Shown piece by piece: positions 34,420-42,914 of a stretch of DNA of 64,000 bases. How positions within the stretch are numbered: position 1 is the stretch's first letter; every line of letters starts with the position of its first letter. The notes below the pieces were generated by a model, which was not told where the DNA came from, searched no databases, and saw only the letters and a list, made by a program, of their open reading frames with translations. Source of the DNA: Paenibacillus albicereus (lineage in GTDB: Bacteria > Bacillota > Bacilli > Paenibacillales > Paenibacillaceae). The stretch is taken from positions 473,501 to 537,500 of the forward strand of contig NZ_CP051428.1 of assembly GCF_012676905.1 (NCBI RefSeq), read 5' to 3'. A program made the position numbers and the translations under genes.

Positions 34420-35294
34420 CAAGTCGCATCCTGAAACAGATGCAGATAGACGTCCTCCAGGCTTGGCGCCGCCTCGCGCATGGGCAGGCCGGACAGCGGC
34501 TCATCCTGCACGACCCGGACCCAGATGCCGCCCGAATCGCGCTTGATCTGGCTGACGCGATGCGCCTCCTGGAACGCCTGCAGCTCCTCCTCGCGGATCC
34601 GATACTCGCGCACGCGGCCTTCCGCCATCGCGAGCACGGCTTGAGGAGGGGCTTGGGCGATCTTCTCGCCGCCCCGGATCAGGATGATTTCCTTGGCGAT
34701 CGCTTCGATGTCCTCGACGACGTGGGTGGCGAGCAGCACGATCTTGTCGCCGGCAAGCGTCGCGATCATGTTGCGGATGCGGATGCGCTCCTTCGGATCG
34801 ACCCCGGCCGTCGGCTCGTCCAGAATCAGCACCTTGGGGTCGTTCAGCAGCGACTGGGCGAGCAGCAGGCGCTGCTTCATTCCGCCGGAATAATCGCCCA
34901 GCTTGCGGTCCGCATCCTGCTCCAGGTTGACCCGCTGCAGCCATTCCTCGGTGCGTGCGGCCGTCGTCTTGCGGTCCAGCCCCTTGAGGGCGGCCATGTA
35001 CCAGAGGAAGCGCCTCCCGGTAAAATCGGCGTACATGCCCTGCTGCTGAGGCATGTAGCCGAGCACATGGCGATACGACTTGCCGAGGGAGGCGATCGGA
35101 CGCCCTTCATATCGGACCGCTCCGGCCGACGGCTTCAGCTGGTCGGTCATCATCTTCATGAGCGTCGACTTGCCTGCGCCGTTCGGCCCGAGCAGCCCGT
35201 ATACGCCCGCTGTCAGCTCAGACGTGAACGAGCGGACGGCGGGCGTCTTGCGTCCGGGATAGAGCTTGGTCACTTCATCCAGCGTGAGCGTCAT
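34419..35294 (-). CDS. ABC-2 type transporter ATPase
   Basis: 291 aa. Walker A GPNGAGKST, Q-loop QQQG, signature YSGGMKQRL, Walker B VLILDEPTAG and the H-loop THVVED. A C-terminal extension (about 215-291) is typical of ABC-2 export ATPases. The start at 35294 has AAAGGGG and lies inside the permease gene (20-bp overlap). Last gene of the operon 39413 to 34419. Confidence 0.93.
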   Translation of the reverse strand: MTLTLDEVTKLYPGRKTPAVRSFTSELTAGVYGLLGPNGAGKSTLMKMMTDQLKPSAGAVRYEGRPIASLGKSYRHVLGYMPQQQGMYADFTGRRFLWYMAALKGLDRKTTAARTEEWLQRVNLEQDADRKLGDYSGGMKQRLLLAQSLLNDPKVLILDEPTAGVDPKERIRIRNMIATLAGDKIVLLATHVVEDIEAIAKEIILIRGGEKIAQAPPQAVLAMAEGRVREYRIREEELQAFQEAHRVSQIKRDSGGIWVRVVQDEPLSGLPMREAAPSLEDVYLHLFQDAT

Positions 35295-37725
35295 GCTGTC
35301 GCCCCTTTCTTTCGGATGGATCATGGACGTACCGGACCCAGGCCAGCCTCCAGCCAGCGGCGGCCAGTGCTGCGGTCAGGCCGCAAGCGAGAAGCACCGA
35401 CGGCCAGTAGCTCCGACCGTCGAACGCTTGCGGAAAATGGAACAGGAAGGTGAAGCTGAACGAAGCTACCCATTCCAGACCTGCCGCATGGAGCGCCAGC
35501 GGAAGCAGGAAGATCAGGCTGCCCTGGATGAGAAAGCCGGTCTGGCTGCGGGCGAAGATCGCCAGCGCGGCGAGCAGCAGCACAAGACATTGGAGCATGA
35601 CGGCTTGAAGCGCTCCAGTGACGAACATATACTCGCGGATGGAGAGGGAGCCGCCGATCCGGGCCAACGACTCGATGCTCTGCACGGCGAGCGAGCTGTC
35701 CCAGGACGGATCGCTCCGATAGCTGTTGACGTGCTTCACGGCGAGCAGCGGCAGCGCGATCGCCCAGCCGAGGATGGAGGCGGCGAGCAGCTTGCTCCGC
35801 AGCAGCTTCTCGCGGCCTCGCGGAGCGGCATGCAGGAGCGGCTCCATGTGCGCCTGCCGATCCAGCGCCGCCAGCGGGCTGATCCCGACGAGCAGCAGCG
35901 CTGCGATCCAGAGGCCGACTCCGAGGTCCTTCCTCTCGGAGTCGAACAGCGAATCGCTGGCAAAGCGATTCACGAAGCCGAGATGCTCCACGCCGCGGCT
36001 GCGCTGTTTCAGCAGCTCGTCGCGCTGCGCTTCGACCCGCTGGAACGCCTTTTCCTTTTGGCCGAGGGTCTCCAGCTCTCTCGTCTGCTCGAAGTAGCCT
36101 GCTGGGTCCAGCTTGCCGGAGCGAAGCTGCTCCAGCGCCTGCGCCAGCTGGCTCGGAATGCGGTCAAGCCGCTGGCGCTCCTCGTCCATCCAGCGCAGCT
36201 TGGATTCGGTAAGCTCGCCTCCGAGCTGGCTGAGGTACCCATTGTAGGCCGCGTCATCCGGCTCATACCATCGTCCCTCCAGCTGAAGCAGCTGCCCGCA
36301 CAGGATGCAGGCGGCGAGGATCGCGAAGATGGCTTTGCCGGAGACAAGCAGCTTCCGCAGCTCATGGACCAGCAGGGAATTGCGCCGAGCGAGCCGGAAA
36401 GGCAGACGGTTCAGCCGCTCGATCCAGGAGGGAGGCAGCAGGCGGAGGCGGTACGGCTCGTGGCGGCAGAACAGCCAGCCGCTCCAGGCGGGCAGCGCGA
36501 GCGCAAGCAGGGATAAGGCGATCAGCCCGGCGGTCCGTTTGGATACGGGGTAGCCCAGCAGCGATAGATTTTCATAAGCGGCGAGCAGCTGCGAAGAGTC
36601 TGTCCATGCGGCCAGGTTGATCCATTTGATCCAATTCCACGCCGACGCCGGATGAATGGACTCATACAGGAAAAGCTGCAGGGCCGCCAGCAAGCCGGCG
36701 ATGCCGAAAATGGCGGCAGATTGACGGAAGATCAGGAACAGGAGGCCGAGCAGCAGCGCCAGCACAAGCTGGACGAACAGCTTGCAGACAACATAGAGCG
36801 CCAGGAACTCGCCGACCGTCCACCGTTCTGCGGCGGCTTGAAAGGCCGGCATCGAGACGAGCGGACGGGTCGCGTCTCCGAACCCGTACAACAGCCCCAT
36901 GTCGGCCAGCCGAAGTCCCGTCGAAGCCAGCGCCAGGAACGAGACGGCGAGCAGCAGCACCGTGAGCTTCGTCCCGAAGAGAGGCAATCGCCCATAGGGC
37001 GAAGCCAGCTGCAGCGAGCGCAGGCCGCTGGTCCGATCCGGCAGGAATACCGCCGATGCGATCAGGAACAGGATCAGCAGGTCGAGCAGATCCAGCGCCG
37101 ATTGCTCCGTGCTAGCCACGACCCCTTCCTGCAGTCCGAGGCCATAGGGGGTTCCCTCCAGCTTGCGGAAATCCTCCACCGTCTGGCTCCGGTTGCGGGT
37201 GAGGAAGGGCGAGTCCTCGGCGAAGATGGCATACGAGCCGATCGTTTCCGAATAGCTCGCCATGCCAGTCAGAAAGTCGCGGTGCTGCTGAAAGTGTTCG
37301 TATTGCTCCAGTATCTTGGCTTGCAGGAACAGCTCTCGGGCGATGCGGTTCGGATCGTTGACGTAGATGCTGTCGCGGTAGGCTTCCAGAAGCTCCGGCT
37401 GCTTCGCTAGAGCTTCCTCCGCCATGCGGCTCCAGGGCGAATCGCCTTCGGCCGTCGCAGCGAGCGAGAACGCCTGAAAGGCTTTCAGCCGCTGGACGGC
37501 TTCCTCGGCCCGCTCGTGGCCCTCCTTCTCGCTCATCCCGGCGTAGGAAGCTTCGAGAGCTTCATAGTCCTCGCGTGCCGCGATGAGCTCGGGCTGCTCC
37601 CGCAGCTGCTGCTCGTGCCGGAGGAAGGCTCCAGCCGCAAGCAGGACGAGGATGAGCGCCATCGTCCGCTTCTGGCCGAGGAGCTTGCGGAGTTCCAGCG
37701 TCAGAAGCCTCCAGCGAAGCTCCAT
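35275..37725 (-). CDS. Double-length ABC-2 type permease
   Basis: About 816 aa made of two similar halves. Each begins with a LRKLL-type amphipathic helix and a first TM (ELRKLLGQKRTMALILVLLAA at about 11; HELRKLLVSGKAIFAILAACI near 450), then an extracytoplasmic loop of about 170 residues rich in Glu/Gln, then five or so TM helices. Two fused halves mean a single chain can pair with an ATPase dimer. The start at 37725 follows the lipoprotein stop (TGACATG). It resembles in layout, not in detectable motifs, large permeases next to bacteriocin or small-protein genes. Confidence 0.85.
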   Translation of the reverse strand: MELRWRLLTLELRKLLGQKRTMALILVLLAAGAFLRHEQQLREQPELIAAREDYEALEASYAGMSEKEGHERAEEAVQRLKAFQAFSLAATAEGDSPWSRMAEEALAKQPELLEAYRDSIYVNDPNRIARELFLQAKILEQYEHFQQHRDFLTGMASYSETIGSYAIFAEDSPFLTRNRSQTVEDFRKLEGTPYGLGLQEGVVASTEQSALDLLDLLILFLIASAVFLPDRTSGLRSLQLASPYGRLPLFGTKLTVLLLAVSFLALASTGLRLADMGLLYGFGDATRPLVSMPAFQAAAERWTVGEFLALYVVCKLFVQLVLALLLGLLFLIFRQSAAIFGIAGLLAALQLFLYESIHPASAWNWIKWINLAAWTDSSQLLAAYENLSLLGYPVSKRTAGLIALSLLALALPAWSGWLFCRHEPYRLRLLPPSWIERLNRLPFRLARRNSLLVHELRKLLVSGKAIFAILAACILCGQLLQLEGRWYEPDDAAYNGYLSQLGGELTESKLRWMDEERQRLDRIPSQLAQALEQLRSGKLDPAGYFEQTRELETLGQKEKAFQRVEAQRDELLKQRSRGVEHLGFVNRFASDSLFDSERKDLGVGLWIAALLLVGISPLAALDRQAHMEPLLHAAPRGREKLLRSKLLAASILGWAIALPLLAVKHVNSYRSDPSWDSSLAVQSIESLARIGGSLSIREYMFVTGALQAVMLQCLVLLLAALAIFARSQTGFLIQGSLIFLLPLALHAAGLEWVASFSFTFLFHFPQAFDGRSYWPSVLLACGLTAALAAAGWRLAWVRYVHDPSERKGRQHDAHAG

Positions 37726-37726
37726 G

Positions 37727-38953
37727 TCAGAGATTCTCCATGAAGGAAGTGAAGGCGGCCTTGCCGGACGGGATGTCCGCTTTTTTGAGGGCGGTGTAAA
37801 GAGGATGTCCATCTTTACTCATGAACGTGGCAAAGAAGTAGCGGTCATCGCCTGGCAGAAGGCCGAAGTCTCGAGGAGCGAAGCTTGTATCCACGCTCAT
37901 CGCTTTTGCGGAGTCTGACTTTTGAAAAATGTCGAGCCGGTTCGGCACGCCGGGAGCATCCTCAAGATAGGGGATGATCGGCATCTGGTACAAATAAGCC
38001 GAGTCCGCGGTCAAGAAGCTGAGCACCGCCGGATGCGGAGTCGCTACTTCTTGGATCTGGCTTCCGTCCAAATCGGATTGATAGCGGATATAGCTTCTGG
38101 GGTCGTTTGGATTGCCGTAAAATCGGGAGAAGTATAGCTTGTCGCCGGATAAGGCCTGCAGATTGGTCGAGCCGGAATCGCTGCTGTCCCACAGCTTGAT
38201 CGTCTCTCGGCTAGACAGGTCATGCCGATAGGCATGATAGGGGCTCCCGAGCAAATGCCAGTAAATTTGGTTGCCGAAGGGCAGAACGTCCAGATATTGA
38301 GCCTTTTCATCCTTGGTTTCTCCAAGAACTTCCGCTTTGCCGGCAGGGTTCTCCATGGACACTCGATTGACGCTGCTCGTGTAGCGGCCGTCCTTGTCCG
38401 ATCCTGTCATGGTGAAATAGAGATAGCCTCGGTGAAGAGCGATCGTCGTAGGGCGAAGCGGAAACGTCATGACGTTTTCCCGGCTTGTCCCATCAAGCTT
38501 CATGCGGACCAGAGTGTACTCCGTCTGAGGAACTCCTCCCTCGCCGTCGATCGTCTTGCTCTCAAGAGTATATAAGCGTTCATCGTAGACTTGGGTAAAT
38601 CGAATGAAAATCTGTTCGTTCGAAACAAGCGCTCGGCAGGTCTCTACGGTCGGAGCGGACTTGCAGCCGTTGTTCGGACGCGCGTCCAGCACGATGGGCT
38701 GCAGGCGCTGCGCATCGATAAAGTACAATAAATTTTTATACGTAACGTAATACCCGTCCTCGGAAGGAGCGAAGTTCAGAGCGTAGCCTTGCCGATGGAA
38801 GGCGTAGGGATAGTCGAAATTGGGATCGTACTCATTGCTCTCCGAGAACGACTTCTTGTCGGAGCATCCTGAAGCACCAAAGGCCAGCAGGAGGAGAAGC
38901 GATGCAAGGAGCAAAAGGGATGTTTTAGTTGGTCTAGAGGCGTTTGAGTTCAT
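37727..38953 (-). CDS. Lipoprotein associated with the ABC-2 system
   Basis: About 408 aa. Signal peptide ending in the lipobox FGASGC (Cys at about 30), then repeated segments such as YYVTYKNLLYFIDAQ, RGYLYFTMTGSD, GDKLYFSRFYG and GDDRYFFATFM spaced as in beta-propeller (DUF5050-like) proteins. Start at 38953 with GGAGGA. Between a secreted small protein gene and the permease; probably an extracytoplasmic partner of the transporter. Exact role unknown. Confidence 0.75.
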   Translation of the reverse strand: MNSNASRPTKTSLLLLASLLLLLAFGASGCSDKKSFSESNEYDPNFDYPYAFHRQGYALNFAPSEDGYYVTYKNLLYFIDAQRLQPIVLDARPNNGCKSAPTVETCRALVSNEQIFIRFTQVYDERLYTLESKTIDGEGGVPQTEYTLVRMKLDGTSRENVMTFPLRPTTIALHRGYLYFTMTGSDKDGRYTSSVNRVSMENPAGKAEVLGETKDEKAQYLDVLPFGNQIYWHLLGSPYHAYRHDLSSRETIKLWDSSDSGSTNLQALSGDKLYFSRFYGNPNDPRSYIRYQSDLDGSQIQEVATPHPAVLSFLTADSAYLYQMPIIPYLEDAPGVPNRLDIFQKSDSAKAMSVDTSFAPRDFGLLPGDDRYFFATFMSKDGHPLYTALKKADIPSGKAAFTSFMENL

Positions 38954-38979
38954 AATGGAGTCCTCCGCAGATAGGTATA

Positions 38980-39007
38980 AAAGCCGTTGCTCTTGAAAGA
39001 GCAACGG
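38980..39007 (-). terminator. Readthrough terminator between the small protein and lipoprotein genes
   Basis: GCCGTTGCTC and GAGCAACGGC around a 6-nt loop, followed on the minus strand by TTTTAT. It would set the small protein mRNA well above the downstream ABC genes. Confidence 0.75.
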
Positions 39008-39017
39008 CAAAGTCGCT

Positions 39018-39413
39018 TTAAGATGTTGTAAATGTCGTATCGGTCCAAGTGCCAGTCCCGACTTTCACATAATGCGTTCCTCTAGCATCGATGGATCTAA
39101 CTGGTTGGTGAGCTGAATTCGCGGTCGCTGAAACTCCTGGCTGATAACCGGAAGCTGATTTGGTGACTGGATAAGGAGTAGTGGTAAGTCCGGCATAATA
39201 TCGATACACGACCTCCACCGACACATAAGCGGAGCTGCTTCCGCTGGACGTGGAGGCGCTGCCGCTCGAGCTGCCGATGCTTACGCTGCCGGAAGTCCAG
39301 GCTCCGCCTGCGGAACCGGATACGGACGAGGCGGCAAAGGCAGGCTGGGCAGAGACGATCAGGGCAAGTGCCGCGGCGGAGACGGCAAAGGCTTTCAACT
39401 TGCTTTTTTTCAA
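39018..39413 (-). CDS. Secreted Ser/Gly-rich small protein
   Basis: 131 aa. Starts TTG/ATG-proximal MKKSKLKAFAVSAAALALIV with signal cleavage after QPAFA (about 28). The mature region is Ser/Gly-rich (about 30-60), then VVYRYYAGLTTTPYP and a C-terminal VKVGTGTWTDTTFTTS; no cysteines. First gene of the operon and set apart by a terminator. By analogy with bacteriocin or cell-surface peptide operons it may be the cargo or target of the ABC system, but I see no known family. Ribosome binding site AGGAGGA. Confidence 0.75.
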   Translation of the reverse strand: MKKSKLKAFAVSAAALALIVSAQPAFAASSVSGSAGGAWTSGSVSIGSSSGSASTSSGSSSAYVSVEVVYRYYAGLTTTPYPVTKSASGYQPGVSATANSAHQPVRSIDARGTHYVKVGTGTWTDTTFTTS

Positions 39414-39443
39414 GTGATTTTCCTCCTGGATATAAGAAATGGG

Positions 39444-39459
39444 TTCACTGGCCAGTGAA
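39444..39459. promoter_or_regulatory. Perfect 16-bp palindrome, candidate operator
   Basis: TTCACTGGCCAGTGAA is a perfect palindrome 31 bp upstream of the small protein gene and downstream of AT-rich promoter-like sequence (TTGATA and TATTAT on the minus strand). Confidence 0.5.
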
Positions 39460-39547
39460 GAATTACAAGGAAATTATGCCATATAATATCCATATCTTGA
39501 GGGGGGGTTATCAATTTACAGGGGATAACATCCTCTTATTTCCAATT

Positions 39548-39700
39548 TTATGAACGATTCTCTTCGTTCTTCTCCCGCTCCCGACGGTCTCTTTCCATCG
39601 CCTCCTCCAGCTTGCGCTGCGAGTACGGCTTGTCCTTCGGCATGCGCTCCCAGATGAGGAGCAGCACGACGAGGATGGCGAGCAAGAGCATGTTCGTCAT
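39548..39700 (-). CDS. Small single-TM protein
   Basis: 50 aa from MTNMLLLAILVVLLLIW (one TM) followed by a highly charged tail with ERDRREREKNEENRS. In-frame upstream starts extend into Met/Lys/Glu-rich sequence without signal features. The ribosome binding site is weak, so the start is uncertain. Function unknown. Confidence 0.45.
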   Translation of the reverse strand: MTNMLLLAILVVLLLIWERMPKDKPYSQRKLEEAMERDRREREKNEENRS

Positions 39701-39876
39701 GGATTCTTCAACCCCCATTTCCTTCATCCCCTTCCATTTCACTTCCATTTCTAATTCGACTTCATTCCGTCCTTCCTTCTTTCCCACAAAGGCCATTGAC
39801 ACCGGGACGGCCATCTCTTATCCTTCCCATGACCTGTCGAACGGGTGTTAGCCTAACAGAACGAGGATGATCCTAC

Positions 39877-41679
39877 ATGATGAACCGCACCGCGCCGGCC
39901 CCGATTTCCAGCGCTTCCTTCGAGAGCGCCTTCCAGCAGGCGGCGACGACGGAGAACCGGACGGCGTTCCAGTATCTGATGGCGCTGTACAAGGGGAATT
40001 TCCTCAACCTGACGATCTCGATCGTCTTTTTCCTGGTCAAAAGCCTGCCCGTCTACGTGCTGCCGATCGTGACGGCCAACATGATCAACATCGTCGCGCA
40101 GCCCGGCCAGCATAGCCTGCGGGAGCTGTGGATCAACTTCGCCGTGCTGATCGCCGTCGTCCTGCAGAACATCCCGACCCACGCCGCCTATGTCAGCTTC
40201 CTCAGCCGCGCGATCCGCTCGGTCGAGGCGGGGCTGCGCGGCGCGATGGTGCGCAAGCTGCAGCAGCTGTCGATCAACTCGCATCGCGAGCTGGCCGCCG
40301 GCCGGCTGCAGTCCAAGGTGCTGCGCGACGTCGAGGCCGTCGAGGGCATGAGCAAGCAGCTCATGCTGGCGTTCATCCCGGCGATTTTCAACGTAGTCAT
40401 CGCCTTCGGGCTCACGCTCTACTCCAACTGGCTCTTCTCGATCTTCTACGTGCTGACGGTACCGGCCGCGATCGGCGTCATGCAGATGTTCAAGCGGCGC
40501 ATCCGGCAGAGCAACCGCGAGTTCCGCAAGGAGATCGAGACGATGAGCAGCCACGTCTCCGAGATGGTCGAGATGATCCCCGTCACCAAGGCGCACGGGC
40601 TCGAGCAGGTCGAGATCGACCGCATCGACACGACGCTGCGGCGCTTGCAGGGCAAGGGCTACCGCATGGACCTCGTCGAGGCGTACTTCGGCGCCTCCAG
40701 CTGGGTGACGTTCCAGATCGTGCAGGTCGTCTGCCTGCTGTTCACCGCCTATCTCGCCTACACGGGCAGCATCCCGGTCGGCAACATCGTCATGTACCAG
40801 GGCTACTTCGGCATGATCCTCGGCTCGATCACGGCGCTCATCAACGTCTATCCGATGATCGCCAAGGGCACGGAGTCGATCTCCTCGATCACCGAGATCC
40901 TGCGCTCGACCGACATCGAGGACAACGCCGGCAAGCTCAAGCTCACCCGCCTGAGCGGGGAGTACCGCTTCGAGGACGTGCAGCTGAAGTTCCCGGACGG
41001 CGACCAGCATGTGCTGGAGGAGGTGGCGCTGGACGTGCGCGCGGGCGAGTGCGTGGCGTTCGTCGGCGAGTCCGGGGCGGGCAAGTCGACGATCCTGAAC
41101 CTCGTCATCGGATTCCTGAACCCGACCTCTGGGCGGGTGCTTGTCGACGGCGTGCCGCTGTCCGAGCTGGACCTGTCCGAGTACCGCCGCCATCTCGCCG
41201 TCGTGCCGCAGACGAACATCCTGTTCTCCGGCTCGATCCGCGACAACATCACCTACGGCCTGCAGGGCATCACCGAGGAGCAGGTGATGGAGGCGGTGGA
41301 GCGGGCGCATCTGAGCGAGATGGTCTCTCGCCTCCCGCGGGGCATCGACACGATGGTCGGCGAGCATGGCGGCAAGCTGTCCGGCGGCCAGCGCCAGCGG
41401 ATCGCGATCGCCCGCGCGCTCGTGCGCGATCCGAGCGTCATCCTGCTCGACGAGGCGACGTCCGCGCTCGACAACGCCTCCGAGCATCATGTGCAGCAGG
41501 CGATGCAGCAGCTCATCCAGGGCCGCACGACGTTCATCGTGGCCCATCGCCTCTCCACGATCCGCCACGCGGACCGCATCGTCGTCATGAAGCGCGGACG
41601 CATCCTCGAGGTCGGCACGTTCGATGAGCTGATCGCATGCAAGGGCGAGTTCTACAACCTCAAGCAGCTTCAGATGTGA
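39877..41679 (+). CDS. ABC exporter, fused permease-ATPase
   Basis: 600 aa half-transporter. Six TM helices in residues 40-320, then the nucleotide-binding domain with Walker A GESGAGKST (about 397), signature LSGGQRQR, Walker B VILLDEATSALD and H-loop AHRLST. Homodimeric type IV exporter fold (MsbA/LmrA-like); substrate cannot be read from sequence. Start with GAGGATGATC; an ATG at the next codon is equally possible. Monocistronic, followed by a terminator. Confidence 0.93.
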   Translation: MMNRTAPAPISSASFESAFQQAATTENRTAFQYLMALYKGNFLNLTISIVFFLVKSLPVYVLPIVTANMINIVAQPGQHSLRELWINFAVLIAVVLQNIPTHAAYVSFLSRAIRSVEAGLRGAMVRKLQQLSINSHRELAAGRLQSKVLRDVEAVEGMSKQLMLAFIPAIFNVVIAFGLTLYSNWLFSIFYVLTVPAAIGVMQMFKRRIRQSNREFRKEIETMSSHVSEMVEMIPVTKAHGLEQVEIDRIDTTLRRLQGKGYRMDLVEAYFGASSWVTFQIVQVVCLLFTAYLAYTGSIPVGNIVMYQGYFGMILGSITALINVYPMIAKGTESISSITEILRSTDIEDNAGKLKLTRLSGEYRFEDVQLKFPDGDQHVLEEVALDVRAGECVAFVGESGAGKSTILNLVIGFLNPTSGRVLVDGVPLSELDLSEYRRHLAVVPQTNILFSGSIRDNITYGLQGITEEQVMEAVERAHLSEMVSRLPRGIDTMVGEHGGKLSGGQRQRIAIARALVRDPSVILLDEATSALDNASEHHVQQAMQQLIQGRTTFIVAHRLSTIRHADRIVVMKRGRILEVGTFDELIACKGEFYNLKQLQM

Positions 41680-41706
41680 GTGTCGGCATTGTAGTTTAAT
41701 GGATGC

Positions 41707-41742
41707 AAAAAAATCCTGCCGAGTCGGCAGGATTTTTTGCTT
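41707..41742. terminator. Bidirectional intrinsic terminator
   Basis: AAAAAAATCCTGCCGA and TCGGCAGGATTTTTT form a near-perfect hairpin with T-runs on both strands, between the exporter and the convergent small gene. Confidence 0.92.
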
Positions 41743-41798
41743 GATCTAAATGTGGATCGCGCATGCGGGAGTCCGCCGCGCGCGAGGGCTGCGCTCGC

Positions 41799-42017
41799 TC
41801 AGCTTCTCTTGCGCAGCTCGAAAAACTCGCACTGCGCCCGCGCATGATAGGCGAGGTCGGCGACGCCCGATTGCAGCACGACGGTGCGCTCGTCGAAGCG
41901 CACGATGCAGCTGCCGGACTCGACCATATGGTCGTCGCGGAAGACGCGGACCGGGATGCGTTCGTCGAGCGCTTCCTGGAAGTCGGCATCGGTATGGAGA
42001 GGGCGGATGTAGGCCAT
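41799..42017 (-). CDS. Small hypothetical protein
   Basis: 72 aa starting MAYIRPLHTDADFQEALDER; predicted alternating strands (VRVFRDDHMVESGSCIVRFD, ERTVVLQSGVADLAYHARAQ). Start at 42017 with GGAG eleven bases upstream. No recognised family; the composition is normal for a folded small protein. Confidence 0.6.
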   Translation of the reverse strand: MAYIRPLHTDADFQEALDERIPVRVFRDDHMVESGSCIVRFDERTVVLQSGVADLAYHARAQCEFFELRKRS

Positions 42018-42085
42018 GTCGGCGGCGCTCCTTTGCAAAGGGGGATAGCCCGGATCGGGCTCGGCTCCGGCCATTATACCATAGC

Positions 42086-42481
42086 TCAGGGCAGCTCGGG
42101 CGGGGCGACGAGCTCGACCTTGATGCGGTCCGGGTCCTCGAAAAAGAGGATGTACGTCCCGGCCCCGCCCGCATGAGGATGACGGTCCTCGTACAGCAGC
42201 TTCATGCCCTTGGCTCGCACCTCCTCGGTCAGCCGATCCACCTGCTCCCGCGAGGCGGCATGGAACGCGAGATGGTTCAGTCCGACCCGGGAGCGGTGAT
42301 ACGGCACGTCCAGATGCTTTTCTTTCGCTTGCACGAACACGAGGTAGGTCGAGCCATGCTTCCAGCTGCGGCCTTCCGGCCATTCCTGGAAGGGCTCGTA
42401 CCCGAGCTCGCCGAGGAACCAGCCCCAGAACGAGGCGGATCTTTCCAGGTTGGAGACGTACAATTCGATATGATGCAGCAA
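42086..42481 (-). CDS. VOC-family (glyoxalase/dioxygenase-like) protein
   Basis: About 131 aa, one VOC domain: LHHIELYVSNLERSASFWGW at the start, LNHLAFHAASREQVDRL in the middle and FFEDPDRIKVELVAPPE at the end. Potential metal ligands are the first His, the His of LNHLAFH and the C-terminal Glu. TTG at 42481 is chosen because AAGGAGAG precedes it by five bases and homology begins there; an in-frame ATG lies 45 bp upstream. Reaction unknown. Confidence 0.82.
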   Translation of the reverse strand: MLHHIELYVSNLERSASFWGWFLGELGYEPFQEWPEGRSWKHGSTYLVFVQAKEKHLDVPYHRSRVGLNHLAFHAASREQVDRLTEEVRAKGMKLLYEDRHPHAGGAGTYILFFEDPDRIKVELVAPPELP

Positions 42482-42630
42482 CAGTTCTCTCTCCTTGACG
42501 GTAGAATCGGGCGCGCAGAGCGGCAAGCCCCGCTTTCCAATTCATTTAGACGTAAAAGGAAATCGAAAGTTTCTTTAACTTCCATAAATGGAACAAATCA
42601 TGATAGGGTGGGACGAGGAGGGATGCAGCC

Positions 42631-42855
42631 ATGAATCTGGAGCGGGAAGTGCAGGACTTGAAGCAGCGGGTCGAGGTGCTGGAGGCTAGGGAAAGGGAGC
42701 GGGCGAGAGAGTCGGTGGAGCAGAGGCATGTGCCGACTGCGTTGAAGGAGAGAGGGTTTGGCAAACCCTTTCTGACCGGCTTCGTCGTCATGGCGACCGT
42801 TCTCTTTTTCGTGCTGATTTCTGTCGGCGTCATTCAATTCATAAGCCAGGGATGA
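42631..42855 (+). CDS. Small coiled-coil membrane protein
   Basis: 74 aa. Residues 1-35 form a charged heptad helix (LEREVQDLKQRVEVLEARE), and 47-70 one TM helix (FLTGFVVMATVLFFVLISVGV). Strong GAGGAGG ribosome binding site. Function unknown. Confidence 0.7.
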   Translation: MNLEREVQDLKQRVEVLEARERERARESVEQRHVPTALKERGFGKPFLTGFVVMATVLFFVLISVGVIQFISQG

Positions 42856-42865
42856 AACGAAAGCG

Positions 42866-42905
42866 AAAAGCCCATCCAGCGATAGCATCGCCGAGATGGG
42901 CTTTT
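42866..42905. terminator. Bidirectional terminator
   Basis: AAAAGCCCATC and GATGGGCTTTT with an 18-nt loop, shared by the small membrane protein and the convergent SLH gene. Confidence 0.8.
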
Positions 42906-42914
42906 GGCATGGGG

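Noticed and set aside
39853-41568. Minus-strand open frame opposite the ABC exporter
   Set aside because: Asp/His/Arg-rich shadow of a real gene with full Walker motifs on the plus strand.
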